The translations under genes and the position numbers were made by a program. Positions 34,287 through 42,685 of a stretch of 64,000 nucleotides of DNA are shown here, piece by piece; position 1 is the stretch's first letter; each line of letters starts with the position of its first letter. The notes under the pieces were generated by a model that did not search any database, had not been told where the DNA came from, and worked only from the letters and a program-made list of their open reading frames with translations. Origin of the DNA: Limnohabitans sp. (GTDB lineage Bacteria > Pseudomonadota > Gammaproteobacteria > Burkholderiales > Burkholderiaceae_C); NCBI GenBank assembly GCA_030158125.1, contig JAOATL010000014.1, positions 62,001 through 126,000 on the forward strand, in the 5' to 3' direction.

Positions 34287-34618
34287 GCACCAAACAGCTT
34301 GAAGTTCAAATCATGGGCCAAAGCTACCTGCTGGGCTGCCCAGTGGGGGGAGAAGATCGCCTGTTGGCCGCCGTTGACAAAGTCGACCAAGCCATGTGCA
34401 AGGTTCGCGACGCCGGCAAAATCAAAGCACGTGACCGCATTGCGGTACTGGCCGCCCTCAATTTGGCCTTTGAACAAGCCGAAGCCCCGACTGCAGCTGC
34501 CACCCAAGCAGCCTCCACAGAAACCGCTGCAGCACTCAGTCATTCCGACAGCGAACGGCTCAGCCAGTTGTTGAAAAAACTAGATCAGGCCCTCCATCAA
34601 GATGGTCAACTGATTTAG
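34283..34618 (+). CDS. zapA: cell division protein ZapA
   Basis: FtsZ-ring-associated protein. The N-terminal ZapA fold reads LEVQIMGQSYLLGCPVGGED followed by LLAAVDKVDQAMCKVRDAGKI and RIAVLAALNLAFE, then an Ala-rich linker and a C-terminal helix (RLSQLLKKLDQALHQ). 111 residues. It is translationally coupled to the preceding coiled-coil gene, and the 6S RNA gene follows 40 bp later, a conserved arrangement in proteobacteria. Confidence 0.93.
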   Translation: MSTKQLEVQIMGQSYLLGCPVGGEDRLLAAVDKVDQAMCKVRDAGKIKARDRIAVLAALNLAFEQAEAPTAAATQAASTETAAALSHSDSERLSQLLKKLDQALHQDGQLI

Positions 34619-34657
34619 TCTCACAAGGCCGGCTTTAACTGCGCCTACAATCGCGCT

Positions 34658-34830
34658 GTCTGCAGTGCATGCTGGGCTTTATATTTCCTTGAACCAATGC
34701 TCTTAGAGCCCGGGCTTGGTACATTGTCTGGTGAGCGTGATCATCTCGCGTCAGATGAACCCAACGTCAGTCTGCCCTCGCCCACCTGAACCCCGGTTCA
34801 GGATGCCGGTCCAGTGGCACTTGCAGACAC
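34658..34830 (+). ncRNA. ssrS: 6S RNA
   Basis: Placed directly after zapA, where ssrS lies in many proteobacteria. The ends close as GTCTGCAGTGC (34658-34668) with GCACTTGCAGAC (34817-34828, one bulged T). The internal CCTTGAACCAATGCTCTTAG and AGCCCGGGCTTGGTAC resemble betaproteobacterial 6S RNA around the central bubble that mimics an open promoter. The length of about 173 nt fits. A -10-like TACAAT at 34646-34651 ends seven bases before the stem. It binds sigma-70 RNA polymerase in stationary phase (known for the family). Confidence 0.85.
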
Positions 34831-34860
34831 CTTTTTCAACCTTACGAAAAGCCACGTCTC

Positions 34861-35676
34861 ATGTTTTTAGAACCTACCCTCATTGCCGAACTGGGCGCTT
34901 TGGGCCTGCTCACTGGCTTTCTGGCTGGCCTTTTGGGCATTGGCGGCGGCATGGTCATGGTGCCTTTTCTGACCTTGATTCTGGGTGATCGTGGCGTCGC
35001 ACCCGATCTGGCAGTCAAAATGGCCATTGCCACATCGATGGCCACCATCATTTTCACCTCCATCTCCAGCGTACGCGCCCACCACAAAAAACAAGCCGTC
35101 CGCTGGGACTTGGTCAAAGGCCTGGCGCCCGGCATTGTGATGGGCAGCTTACTGGCCAGCATGGGCGCATTTTCTGCACTCAAGGGCTCCTATTTGGCCT
35201 TGTTTTTTGCGCTCTTCGTCGGCTTTTCGGCCACTCAAATGTTTTTGGACAAGAAACCAGCGCCAAATCGCAACGTGCCAGGCACCCCTGGCCTGCTAGG
35301 CGCGGGTGGCGTCATTGGATTTTTGTCTGGCATGGTGGGCGCAGGTGGCGGCTTTGTCAGCGTGCCCTTCATGGCTTGGTGCAATGTGGCCATTCACAAT
35401 GCCGTGGCCACAAGCGCAGCCTTGGGCTTTCCCATTGCTTTGGCCAATGTCATCGGTTACGTCGTAGCTGGACAAGACGTCCAGAACCTGCCAGACCACA
35501 GTTTTGGTTATTTGTGGCTACCCGGCTTGGTGGTGATTGCGAGCTGCAGCGTCTTTATGGCCCCTCTGGGTGCCAGCGCAGCGCACAAATTGCCTGTCAA
35601 ACAACTCAAACGCTCTTTTGCCACAGTTCTTTACGGCTTGGCCGCTTACATGCTGTACAAAGGTTTTACCGCCTAA
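34861..35676 (+). CDS. TauE/SafE-family membrane permease
   Basis: 271 residues with about eight hydrophobic segments and duplicated family motifs: GFLAGLLGIGGGMVMVPFL in the first half and GFLSGMVGAGGGFVSVPFM in the second. Members export or import sulfur-containing or organic anions, but the substrate is not determined by sequence. The start follows the 6S RNA by about 30 bp. It is convergent with the next gene. Confidence 0.88.
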   Translation: MFLEPTLIAELGALGLLTGFLAGLLGIGGGMVMVPFLTLILGDRGVAPDLAVKMAIATSMATIIFTSISSVRAHHKKQAVRWDLVKGLAPGIVMGSLLASMGAFSALKGSYLALFFALFVGFSATQMFLDKKPAPNRNVPGTPGLLGAGGVIGFLSGMVGAGGGFVSVPFMAWCNVAIHNAVATSAALGFPIALANVIGYVVAGQDVQNLPDHSFGYLWLPGLVVIASCSVFMAPLGASAAHKLPVKQLKRSFATVLYGLAAYMLYKGFTA

Positions 35677-35752
35677 GGTAGGGCCTTGGTGGCATAGAGG
35701 GCATTGAAGGCTTACAGAGCCCTGGCCATTTGGCGACGACCAGGCCGCTTAC

Positions 35753-36427
35753 TCAAACTGCGCACCAAGGCGCTTGGTTGTGGGCCAAGCCAAGCCACAA
35801 ACCCCAACCAGAAGTAACGGCCAAGGCAAAACCCGCCAAGCGGATGCCCCACGCGCCGTCGCCAATTTTTTGCAATTGCAGCAGCATCCAAGGGGCCAAT
35901 CCCAAACTGACACCACTGCCCAGGGCAAAGCACGCCATGGTGAGTGCGCCGTCCAACACGTTGCCCGTTAAGGCTGCCACCATCAGCGCCGAATACAACA
36001 AACCACAAGGCATCAAAGACCAAAGCAGGCCAACCACAAGAGGTGCGACTTTGCCCCATTGGGCATTGAAACGGCGAACCTTGGCCCAGAGTTTTTGTGC
36101 ACTTTGATCGAGCCAAACGGGCTGCTTAGCCTGCCACATGAGCAACAGGCCCAGAACGACAGCCGCCACATGCAGCATGCTCCAGACCGGTCGCAATGCG
36201 GCAGACTCAACAGTTAACCAACCCAGCGCTTGCACACTGAATGCGGCAAGCCCCCCCATCAGGCTATAGCCTAACCAACGGCCAAATTGAAATGAGATCA
36301 AAGCCTGCTTTTGACGCTCACCTGCGGCTTGCCCCATGCCCGCACAGGCCGCGCCGCACATGGCAACGCAATGTGGCCCACCGGCCAAGCCCATGATCAA
36401 AGCTGTGAGGGCTAAGGTCGTCTGCAT
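35753..36427 (-). CDS. TauE/SafE-like (cytochrome oxidase-associated) membrane protein
   Basis: 224 residues with six hydrophobic segments. It opens with GLAGGPHCVAMCGAACAG and has LLWSLMPCGLLYSALMVAAL in the middle. The paired GxxHCxxMCG and MPCG motifs belong to the DsbD/UreH-like transmembrane group often encoded beside cbb3 oxidase genes. Its conserved cysteines suggest metal or thiol handling in oxidase assembly; this is inference from context. It follows hemN by 18 bp on the same strand. Confidence 0.8.
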   Translation of the reverse strand: MQTTLALTALIMGLAGGPHCVAMCGAACAGMGQAAGERQKQALISFQFGRWLGYSLMGGLAAFSVQALGWLTVESAALRPVWSMLHVAAVVLGLLLMWQAKQPVWLDQSAQKLWAKVRRFNAQWGKVAPLVVGLLWSLMPCGLLYSALMVAALTGNVLDGALTMACFALGSGVSLGLAPWMLLQLQKIGDGAWGIRLAGFALAVTSGWGLWLGLAHNQAPWCAV

Positions 36428-36445
36428 TCAGGAGTCGATCAGTTG

Positions 36446-37828
36446 TCAGATAATTTTTGAAAATCGAGTTCGGTTGCGATCAGCTTGCAAGTACTTGTCA
36501 AACACCATGGCCACACCTCGAACAAAGAACCAGCCCATGGGTGTGACCTGCAACCCGCCATCGGTCAACTCTACCAAACCTTGAGTCTGCAAAGTTTCAA
36601 GTTGTTCAATTTCGATGGCAAAATATTTTTTAGCATCAATCAGCCAGGCTTCATTGAACGCATCATATTGGATGTGTCCCTGACACATGATCGCCATGAT
36701 CCAAGCCCGCCGGATGAAGTCATCACGCGACAAGGCCAAGCCCTTGATAATTGGGAGTTGTGCATTGTCAAGCATGTCCACATACTCTTCCATGGTCTTG
36801 GCATTTTGACTGTATGTCCCGCCCATGCGACCAATGGCCGACACCCCTAATCCAATCAAATCACAATCGGGCTGCGTGCTGTAACCTTGAAAATTTCGAT
36901 GCAAGCGGCCCTGACGCTTGGCCACCGCCAATGCATCGTCAGGCAAGGCAAAATGATCCATGCCCACATAGACATAACCCGCATTGATCAAGGCATCCAT
37001 CGACCTTGAAAGCATCGCAATTTTGCTAGACGCCACAGGCAATTCGGCGGCCAAAATTCGCCGTTGCGGCTTGAATCGCTCTGGCAAATGTGCATAGGCA
37101 TACAGCGCAATGCGATCTGGGCGCAACTCATTGACTTGCTTTAATGTTCGGTCAAATGATTCGGGAGTTTGCTTGGGCAAACCGTAAATCAAATCGACAT
37201 TGATTGATTCAAAACCAATTTTGCGTGCTGAGGCAACCAATTCAAATACTTGTTTGGCAGGTTGAATTCGATGGACCGCTTTTTGGACTTCAGGATCAAA
37301 GTCTTGGACGCCAAAACTCAAGCGGTTAAAGCCCAACTCAAACAGAAGTGCCAAGCGTGCATCGTTCACGGTTCGGGGGTCCACTTCAACGGAATATTCC
37401 CCCCCTGCGACAAAGCTGAAACTGCGCTTGAGCACTGACATCAGTTCGCGCAGTTCGTCATCGCTTAAAAACGTGGGGGTGCCCCCCCCTAGATGCAACT
37501 GACTGACTGACTGCCCTGTGCCCAATTGTGTTGTGTAGAGCTCGACTTCTTTGGCCAAATAGCGCAAGTAAGGCTCGGCTTTCTCGTGATGCTTTGTGAT
37601 AATTTTGTTACAGGCACAGTAGTAGCACAATGACTCACAAAACGGGATGTGCACATAAATGGACAAGGGTCGATTTTTTTGACCCAGCCCCTGCTGCCGG
37701 ACCGTCATGGCCTGCTGCAAATCCACCTGCGAGAATGCCTCTACAAAACGGTCTGCCGTTGGGTAAGAGGTGTAGCGGGGCCCAGGCACATCAAAGCGTG
37801 TCAGCAATTCAGGCGTCAAAAAGGACAT
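36446..37828 (-). CDS. hemN: oxygen-independent coproporphyrinogen III dehydrogenase
   Basis: Radical-SAM enzyme of heme synthesis used when oxygen is scarce. The cluster motif CxxxCxxC is C64, C68 and C71 (PFCESLCYYCACN). The N-terminal PRYTSYPTADRF and the blocks LHLGGGTPTFLSDDEL, EVDPRTV and INVDLIYGLPKQT distinguish true HemN from HemW-like proteins. 460 residues. It diverges from fnr; two FNR-type boxes lie between them. Confidence 0.95.
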   Translation of the reverse strand: MSFLTPELLTRFDVPGPRYTSYPTADRFVEAFSQVDLQQAMTVRQQGLGQKNRPLSIYVHIPFCESLCYYCACNKIITKHHEKAEPYLRYLAKEVELYTTQLGTGQSVSQLHLGGGTPTFLSDDELRELMSVLKRSFSFVAGGEYSVEVDPRTVNDARLALLFELGFNRLSFGVQDFDPEVQKAVHRIQPAKQVFELVASARKIGFESINVDLIYGLPKQTPESFDRTLKQVNELRPDRIALYAYAHLPERFKPQRRILAAELPVASSKIAMLSRSMDALINAGYVYVGMDHFALPDDALAVAKRQGRLHRNFQGYSTQPDCDLIGLGVSAIGRMGGTYSQNAKTMEEYVDMLDNAQLPIIKGLALSRDDFIRRAWIMAIMCQGHIQYDAFNEAWLIDAKKYFAIEIEQLETLQTQGLVELTDGGLQVTPMGWFFVRGVAMVFDKYLQADRNRTRFSKII

Positions 37829-37895
37829 ACGGTAATCCCCAAGCTGTCATATTTATAAGTTTTCATTAATGTGCCTTTTCCAAGGCATGCCAAAC

Positions 37896-37909
37896 TTGAC
37901 ATACATCAA
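37896..37909. promoter_or_regulatory. FNR box 1, hemN/fnr intergenic
   Basis: TTGACATACATCAA matches TTGAT-N4-ATCAA at nine of ten specified bases. Its centre is 48 bp from a TATAAA (reverse strand of 37852-37857) that could be the hemN -10, consistent with an upstream activator site for hemN. Confidence 0.75.
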
Positions 37910-37950
37910 ATTTTTGACAAACTGAGCCGAAATAGAAGTTTTATAAAAGT

Positions 37951-37964
37951 TTGAGTTCCATCAA
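37951..37964. promoter_or_regulatory. FNR box 2, hemN/fnr intergenic
   Basis: TTGAGTTCCATCAA matches the FNR consensus at nine of ten specified bases. It ends 14 bp before TATAAG (37979-37984), a possible fnr -10, so it would cover the -35 region of fnr. That position suggests autorepression. Confidence 0.7.
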
Positions 37965-38027
37965 CTGCGCCAAGTCGGTATAAGCTAATGACTTGACTTA
38001 CCGCAATGTCATTTAACTGAGAACGCC

Positions 38028-38750
38028 ATGAAACCCGAAACCATCAAAGTCGCATGCTCCAACTGCAACTTACGCGAACTCTGCATGCCTGTCGGCCTGT
38101 CTGACAATGATCTTCAGCGCTTGGATGAGGTGGTTGCAACCCGACGCAAAATCAAGCGTGGCAGCACCTTGTTCAGCAACGGCGAGAAATTCACATCCCT
38201 CTACGCCATTCGCACCGGATTTTTCAAAACATGCCTGGCATCTGAAGACGGTCGTGATCAAGTCACTGGCTTTCAAATGGCCGGTGAAATCATTGGCCTT
38301 GATGGCATTGTCAACGACCACCACAGTTGCGATGCCATCGCCCTCGAAGATGCAGAGGTTTGCGTCATGCCCTTTGATCGCATCGAAGAAATTTCACGTG
38401 AAGTCACGGCATTGCAACACCATGTGCACAAAATCATGAGCCGCGAAATTGTGCGTGAACATGGCGTGATGCTCTTGTTGGGCAGCATGCGTGCAGAAGA
38501 GCGTCTGGCCGCCTTTTTATTGAACTTGGTACAGCGCCTGCACTCCAGAGGTTTTTCGCAGTCCGAACTGGTGCTTCGCATGACGCGAGAGGAAATTGGC
38601 AGTTACCTGGGACTCAAACTAGAAACGGTCAGCCGCACGTTTTCAAAATTCGTGGACGATGGCATTGTGGAAGTGAAGCAACGACACGTCAAAATATTGG
38701 ACACTGAAGCGCTGCAGCGCATGGTCAATACACAGCCCCATTGCCACTGA
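38028..38750 (+). CDS. fnr: Fnr-type oxygen-sensing transcriptional regulator
   Basis: Crp/Fnr family. The N-terminal cysteines C10, C13 and C19 (VACSNCNLRELC) and C101 (HHSCDA) match the four [4Fe-4S] ligands of FNR, so it should sense oxygen directly. A cyclic-nucleotide-binding-like fold follows. The C-terminal helix-turn-helix TREEIGSYLGLKLETVSRTF carries E199, S202 and R203, the ExxSR code that reads TTGAT half sites. 240 residues. Four matching boxes occur in the window, all at genes of microaerobic respiration or stress. Confidence 0.94.
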   Translation: MKPETIKVACSNCNLRELCMPVGLSDNDLQRLDEVVATRRKIKRGSTLFSNGEKFTSLYAIRTGFFKTCLASEDGRDQVTGFQMAGEIIGLDGIVNDHHSCDAIALEDAEVCVMPFDRIEEISREVTALQHHVHKIMSREIVREHGVMLLLGSMRAEERLAAFLLNLVQRLHSRGFSQSELVLRMTREEIGSYLGLKLETVSRTFSKFVDDGIVEVKQRHVKILDTEALQRMVNTQPHCH

Positions 38751-38769
38751 ATTTTGCTGCAAAGGGCGC

Positions 38770-39072
38770 TTAGCAGCAGCCACCTTCTTTGTCGCCCTGG
38801 GTGCAATTGGCGGGACGCTGGTCAACAGACACAGGGCAACGGTTCACTTCAAAAGGTGACATGGACAGCAGCGTGGTGAGACTGCTTGACACGATGGTCA
38901 GCGCCCAAAACACAAAAAATGACACGGTGTAAACACCTCGTCGCGACAGCGCCAATTGCTGTCCAAACCAGTGCATGTCCTCTGGATCAAACATGCCAAA
39001 CACCACCAATTCAATCAAGCCTGCCACCAAAAAAGCAGGCCACACTATCCACATCAGTCTTTGAGCCAGCAT
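38770..39072 (-). CDS. small membrane protein with Cys-rich tail, cbb3 cluster-associated
   Basis: 100 residues with two hydrophobic helices (RLMWIVWPAFLVAGLIELVVF near 5-25 and GVYTVSFFVFWALTIVSSSL near 46-65). The C-terminal tail holds C79, C90 and the final pair C99-C100 (GDKEGGCC). I do not recognise a named family beyond hypothetical proteins of cbb3 clusters. It is the last reverse-strand gene downstream of ccoG and fixH and is convergent with fnr. The cysteines could bind copper or heme; this is a guess from position. Confidence 0.65.
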   Translation of the reverse strand: MLAQRLMWIVWPAFLVAGLIELVVFGMFDPEDMHWFGQQLALSRRGVYTVSFFVFWALTIVSSSLTTLLSMSPFEVNRCPVSVDQRPANCTQGDKEGGCC

Positions 39073-39129
39073 GTTTGTCTCCTATTGGAATTTTCTTGTT
39101 TGGTCAAAATGACACTGAATTTCTTTTAA

Positions 39130-39438
39130 TTATTTTTGTTTCTGCGGAACAAGCCCTGTAGCCGCATGATTGCGGGCCTGCATAGCGGGTGCCATGGCCG
39201 CATCGAGCTGACGCTGATTTTCGATGGCATTTCGTGGGTTCAACGCCTCTGTTGGCAACACGGGGTCTGGAATGGTAACAGCCAAATAGAGCGTGGCAAA
39301 GCCAGCCACCACCACCAAGGCGGGGCCTGCGATGATCATCCAGACCATGCCGAAAGACCACCAAGGCCTTGCCTGGGTGGTTTGAGAATGTGTCAATGTG
39401 CTTGTATTCATGGGGGAGCTCATTTCAATTGAATTCAT
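39130..39438 (-). CDS. FixH-like cbb3 oxidase assembly protein
   Basis: About 103 residues with one membrane helix (FGMVWMIIAGPALVVVAGFATLYLAV), preceded by ARPWWS and followed by a short periplasmic part with DPVLPTEALNPRNA. Position after ccoG and topology match the short FixH/CcoH proteins of Burkholderiales, which help assemble the oxidase. The start is ambiguous: ATGs at 39447, 39438, 39423 and 39411 are in frame without a clear ribosome site. It follows ccoG by about 11 bp. Confidence 0.7.
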   Translation of the reverse strand: MNSIEMSSPMNTSTLTHSQTTQARPWWSFGMVWMIIAGPALVVVAGFATLYLAVTIPDPVLPTEALNPRNAIENQRQLDAAMAPAMQARNHAATGLVPQKQK

Positions 39439-39449
39439 TCGACACAAGC

Positions 39450-40922
39450 TTAGCGAGGAATCAAAAACACAGATTTCTCATCCAGCTTACCTTGCGCTGT
39501 TTGATCGTCGTCAGAAGCCTCAATGGTAAAGTGAACTGGGTAAGTACCTGGCGCTGCCGAATCATACGGAACTTGAAGACGAACCGACACCCAGCGTGAT
39601 TGGGTTGACTCGACGATCAGGTCTTCTGAATCCGTCATCACTTTGAGGTCATACATGCCCGTGGCATTCACTTTGAAATGTTGGCGTTTTTCAGCCGCGT
39701 TCATGATTTGCAAACGGTACACGTTTTCGATATTGCCGCCACTCACAATGCGCGCCAACGAAGCACGATCGCGAACCACATCGACCTTGAAAGACTTGCG
39801 AGTGAGCAAACTTCCAAACAACAAGGATGTGACCAGCACCAAGATGCCTGTGTAAATTAAGACCCGCGGTCTGAATATGTGCCGCAATGTCTGTGCAGAT
39901 GTCCAATGATTTTTCATGGCGTGTTCAGTGGAGTATTTCACCAAACCTCGCGGGTAGCCCACCTTGTCCATCACGGTATCGCACACGTCGGCACAGGCGC
40001 CGCAACCAATGCACTCATATTGCAAGCCTTTGCGAATATCAATGCCCGTGGGGCAAACCTGAACACACAAACTGCAGTCGACGCATGAGCCCAGGTTCAA
40101 AGTTGTCAAATCAGCTTTTTTGGAACGAGAACCACGCGGCTCACCGCGCTCAGCATCGTACGTGACGATGAGTGTGTCTTTGTCAAACATGGCACTTTGA
40201 AATCGTGCATAGGGACACATGTATTTGCAAACCTGCTCGCGCATGAAACCTGCGTTACCGTAAGTTGCAAAACCATAAAAGAAGACCCAAAAAACTTCCC
40301 AAGACGACATGCGTCCTAAGAAAAACTCCATGCCCAACTCGCGAATGGGCGTGAAGTAGCCCACAAACGTGAAGCCCGTCCAAATTGAAAACCCGATCCA
40401 AAGAAAATGTTTGTACCATTTCTTGACCAACTTCTCGAGCGACATGTCTTGAGAATCAAGGCGAATTCGTGCTGTCCGGTCGCCCTCAACTTTGCGCTCA
40501 ATCCACATGAAAATTTCGCTGTAGACCGTTTGTGGGCAGGCATAACCGCACCACAAGCGCCCAGCAATGGCCGTGAACAAAAACAAAGAGAACGCAGAGA
40601 TCACCAGCAAGCCCGTCAAATAAATGAAGTCTTGCGGGTACAGAACGATGCCAAATATATAAAAACGCCTCGCCCCTAAATCAAAGAGGACTGCCTGGCG
40701 CTGTCCCCACTCGAGCCAAGGGAGGCAATAAAAAATAATCTGCGTTAAAAAAACAAAACCCCAGCGCCATTTGGCAAATATGCCTTGGACGCTACGGGGG
40801 TAAATTTTTTGATGAGCCGCATAAAGTTCACCCCAAGCCCCGTCTTCAGAGGCATCATGCGCGCCCTCTTGCGCGGGCACGATGGGGATAACTTTACGAG
40901 TTGTTTTATCAGAAGATTCCAA
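39450..40922 (-). CDS. ccoG: cytochrome c oxidase accessory protein CcoG
   Basis: Membrane iron-sulfur protein (FixG family) thought to reduce copper for cbb3 assembly. The 490 residues contain several membrane helices, the block LWCGYACPQTVYSEIFMWIE, two ferredoxin-like clusters CVDCSLCVQVCPTGID and CIGCGACADVCD, and a C-terminal periplasmic immunoglobulin-like domain. It lies 13 bp after ccoP. Confidence 0.95.
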   Translation of the reverse strand: MESSDKTTRKVIPIVPAQEGAHDASEDGAWGELYAAHQKIYPRSVQGIFAKWRWGFVFLTQIIFYCLPWLEWGQRQAVLFDLGARRFYIFGIVLYPQDFIYLTGLLVISAFSLFLFTAIAGRLWCGYACPQTVYSEIFMWIERKVEGDRTARIRLDSQDMSLEKLVKKWYKHFLWIGFSIWTGFTFVGYFTPIRELGMEFFLGRMSSWEVFWVFFYGFATYGNAGFMREQVCKYMCPYARFQSAMFDKDTLIVTYDAERGEPRGSRSKKADLTTLNLGSCVDCSLCVQVCPTGIDIRKGLQYECIGCGACADVCDTVMDKVGYPRGLVKYSTEHAMKNHWTSAQTLRHIFRPRVLIYTGILVLVTSLLFGSLLTRKSFKVDVVRDRASLARIVSGGNIENVYRLQIMNAAEKRQHFKVNATGMYDLKVMTDSEDLIVESTQSRWVSVRLQVPYDSAAPGTYPVHFTIEASDDDQTAQGKLDEKSVFLIPR

Positions 40923-40935
40923 AACAACTCACTTT

Positions 40936-41847
40936 TTATTTGGCAGCAGGCTTGTTGGAGAGACCCCAAACATAAGAAGCCAAGACGTGAAGCTGCGCAT
41001 CGGTGAGCTTGCCCTCTTGTGCTGGCATTTGATTGACTTTGCCATTGTTAACCATGGCAATGATGGCGTTCTCGCCCCAACCATGTAACCAGATGTCATC
41101 CGTCAAGTTGGGGGCGCCAATGGTTTGATTGCCTTTGCCATCTTGACCGTGGCATGCTGCACAGCTGACAAACTTCGACTTACCCAAGGAGGCGCGCAAT
41201 GCGTCGTGGGGGCTGTTAGACAAACTCAACACGTAGTGCGACAAGTTGCGAACATCCTCTGCAGAACCCACAGCAGCAGCCATAGGGGGCATGTTGCCCA
41301 TACGGCCTTTCACCAAGGTTTCTTTGATTTTGTCGTGCGAACCGCCGTGCAACCAATCGGTGTCCGTGAGGTTAGGAAAGCCTTTGCTACCGCGTGCATC
41401 AGAGCCGTGACATTGCGCACAATTGTTCATGAACAAACGATCACCGATGGCCATGGCTTGAGGGTCCTTGGCAACATCTTCTGGCGGCATGCCCGCAAAC
41501 TTGGCATAAAGGGGCTCGAGTTCTTTGTTGGCTTTGGCCACTTCGGCTTCATACTGACCCGTTGAAGACCAGCCCAACTTGCCCGCACTGTTACCCAAGC
41601 CTGGGTACAAAGCCAAATAGCCCAAGGCAAAGACGATGGTGATCAAAAACAAACCCACCCACCAGCGTGGCAGTGGATTGTTCATTTCACGCAGATCGCC
41701 ATCCCAAACATGCCCTGTGGTGTTGTCATTGGCGGTCATGGCTTTTGCTTTGCCGCTGAAATACAGCAAGAGCAAGCAAGCCACAATACCGACCAATGCA
41801 ATGCCGGCCACATAGACAGACCAGAAATTGCTTGTGAAGTCACTCAT
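40936..41847 (-). CDS. ccoP: cbb3-type cytochrome c oxidase subunit III (diheme)
   Basis: Membrane-anchored diheme cytochrome c that passes electrons to CcoN. Heme sites are CAQCH (143-147) and CAACH (229-233). N-terminal helices are at about 10-30 and 62-80. I start at the ATG at 41847 (MSDFTSNFWS); the frame extends 40 codons further across the ccoQ stop. 303 residues. Confidence 0.95.
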   Translation of the reverse strand: MSDFTSNFWSVYVAGIALVGIVACLLLLYFSGKAKAMTANDNTTGHVWDGDLREMNNPLPRWWVGLFLITIVFALGYLALYPGLGNSAGKLGWSSTGQYEAEVAKANKELEPLYAKFAGMPPEDVAKDPQAMAIGDRLFMNNCAQCHGSDARGSKGFPNLTDTDWLHGGSHDKIKETLVKGRMGNMPPMAAAVGSAEDVRNLSHYVLSLSNSPHDALRASLGKSKFVSCAACHGQDGKGNQTIGAPNLTDDIWLHGWGENAIIAMVNNGKVNQMPAQEGKLTDAQLHVLASYVWGLSNKPAAK

Positions 41848-41881
41848 TTCAGATTCTCTTTCTATTCGTTGATCGGGGGCT

Positions 41882-42022
41882 TCAGTCGTCTTGACCGAAA
41901 GGCAGCTTAGCGGCCTCTTCAAAGTCAGCCGAGCGTCGTTTCGACATGGCCCACACCAAAATTCCAAGGAACAAGATGAAGGTGACCACTGTCACAAGCG
42001 ATCGAAGTGTATTGACGTCCAT
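41882..42022 (-). CDS. ccoQ: cbb3-type oxidase subunit CcoQ
   Basis: A 46-residue protein beginning MDVNTLRSLVTVVTFILFLG, with one membrane helix, then AMSKRRSADFEEAAKLPFGQ. This is the standard CcoQ/FixQ pattern of a single helix followed by an acidic tail with LPF. It sits between ccoO and ccoP as expected and stabilises their association with the core (known for the family). Confidence 0.9.
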   Translation of the reverse strand: MDVNTLRSLVTVVTFILFLGILVWAMSKRRSADFEEAAKLPFGQDD

Positions 42023-42037
42023 GATGCCTAGTCCCAT

Positions 42038-42664
42038 TTATTTGCGGTGAATGCCCATGCCTTGCAGGTAGGCAATCACAGCGTCTAACTCGGTTTTGCC
42101 CTTCACGTCTTCTGTGGCTTTGGCAATTTCGTCGTCGCTGTAAGGCGCACCCAATTTGCGCAGGCCACTCATATGGGCAGGCAAACTGGCACCATCCACT
42201 GCGGCTGTGGCCAACCAGGGGTAAGCGGGCATGTTGGACTCGGGCACCACATCGCGCGGATTGATCAAGTGAATACGGTGCCACTCGTCGGAGTATTTAC
42301 CGCCCACACGAGCCAAGTCAGGCCCTGTGCGCTTGCTACCCCATTGGAATGGGTGGTCGTATACAAATTCGCCAGCCACTGAGTACGGGCCGTAGCGCAA
42401 TGTTTCAGCACGGAAAGGACGAATCATTTGCGAGTGACAGTTGTAGCAACCTTCGCGCACATAAACATCTCGTCCGGCCACTTGCAAAGCGGTGTAAGGC
42501 TTTAAACCCGGGACCGCTTCGGTGGTTGATTTCTGGAAAAACAGCGGGACGATTTCAACCATGCCGCCAAACAGCAAGACCACCAAGATCAGAACGATCA
42601 TGAGGAAATTGCTGGTTTCAACTTTCTCGTGGGACAAACCACCGGAATTTGAATGATTAGACAT
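42038..42664 (-). CDS. ccoO: cbb3-type cytochrome c oxidase subunit II (monoheme)
   Basis: 208 residues: an N-terminal helix ([21 protein letters not shown]) and one heme c site CYNCH at 73-77 in [17 protein letters not shown]. The typical [20 protein letters not shown] and [16 protein letters not shown] blocks follow. It lies 21 bp after ccoN. Confidence 0.96.
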   Translation of the reverse strand: MSNHSNSGGLSHEKVETSNFLMIVLILVVLLFGGMVEIVPLFFQKSTTEAVPGLKPYTALQVAGRDVYVREGCYNCHSQMIRPFRAETLRYGPYSVAGEFVYDHPFQWGSKRTGPDLARVGGKYSDEWHRIHLINPRDVVPESNMPAYPWLATAAVDGASLPAHMSGLRKLGAPYSDDEIAKATEDVKGKTELDAVIAYLQGMGIHRK

Positions 42665-42685
42665 CTTATATTTCTCCTGATGCGG

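Noticed and set aside
41848..41967. N-terminal extension of ccoP
   Set aside because: It runs through the ccoP-ccoQ junction and has no homology to CcoP, which begins MSDFTSNFWS here.
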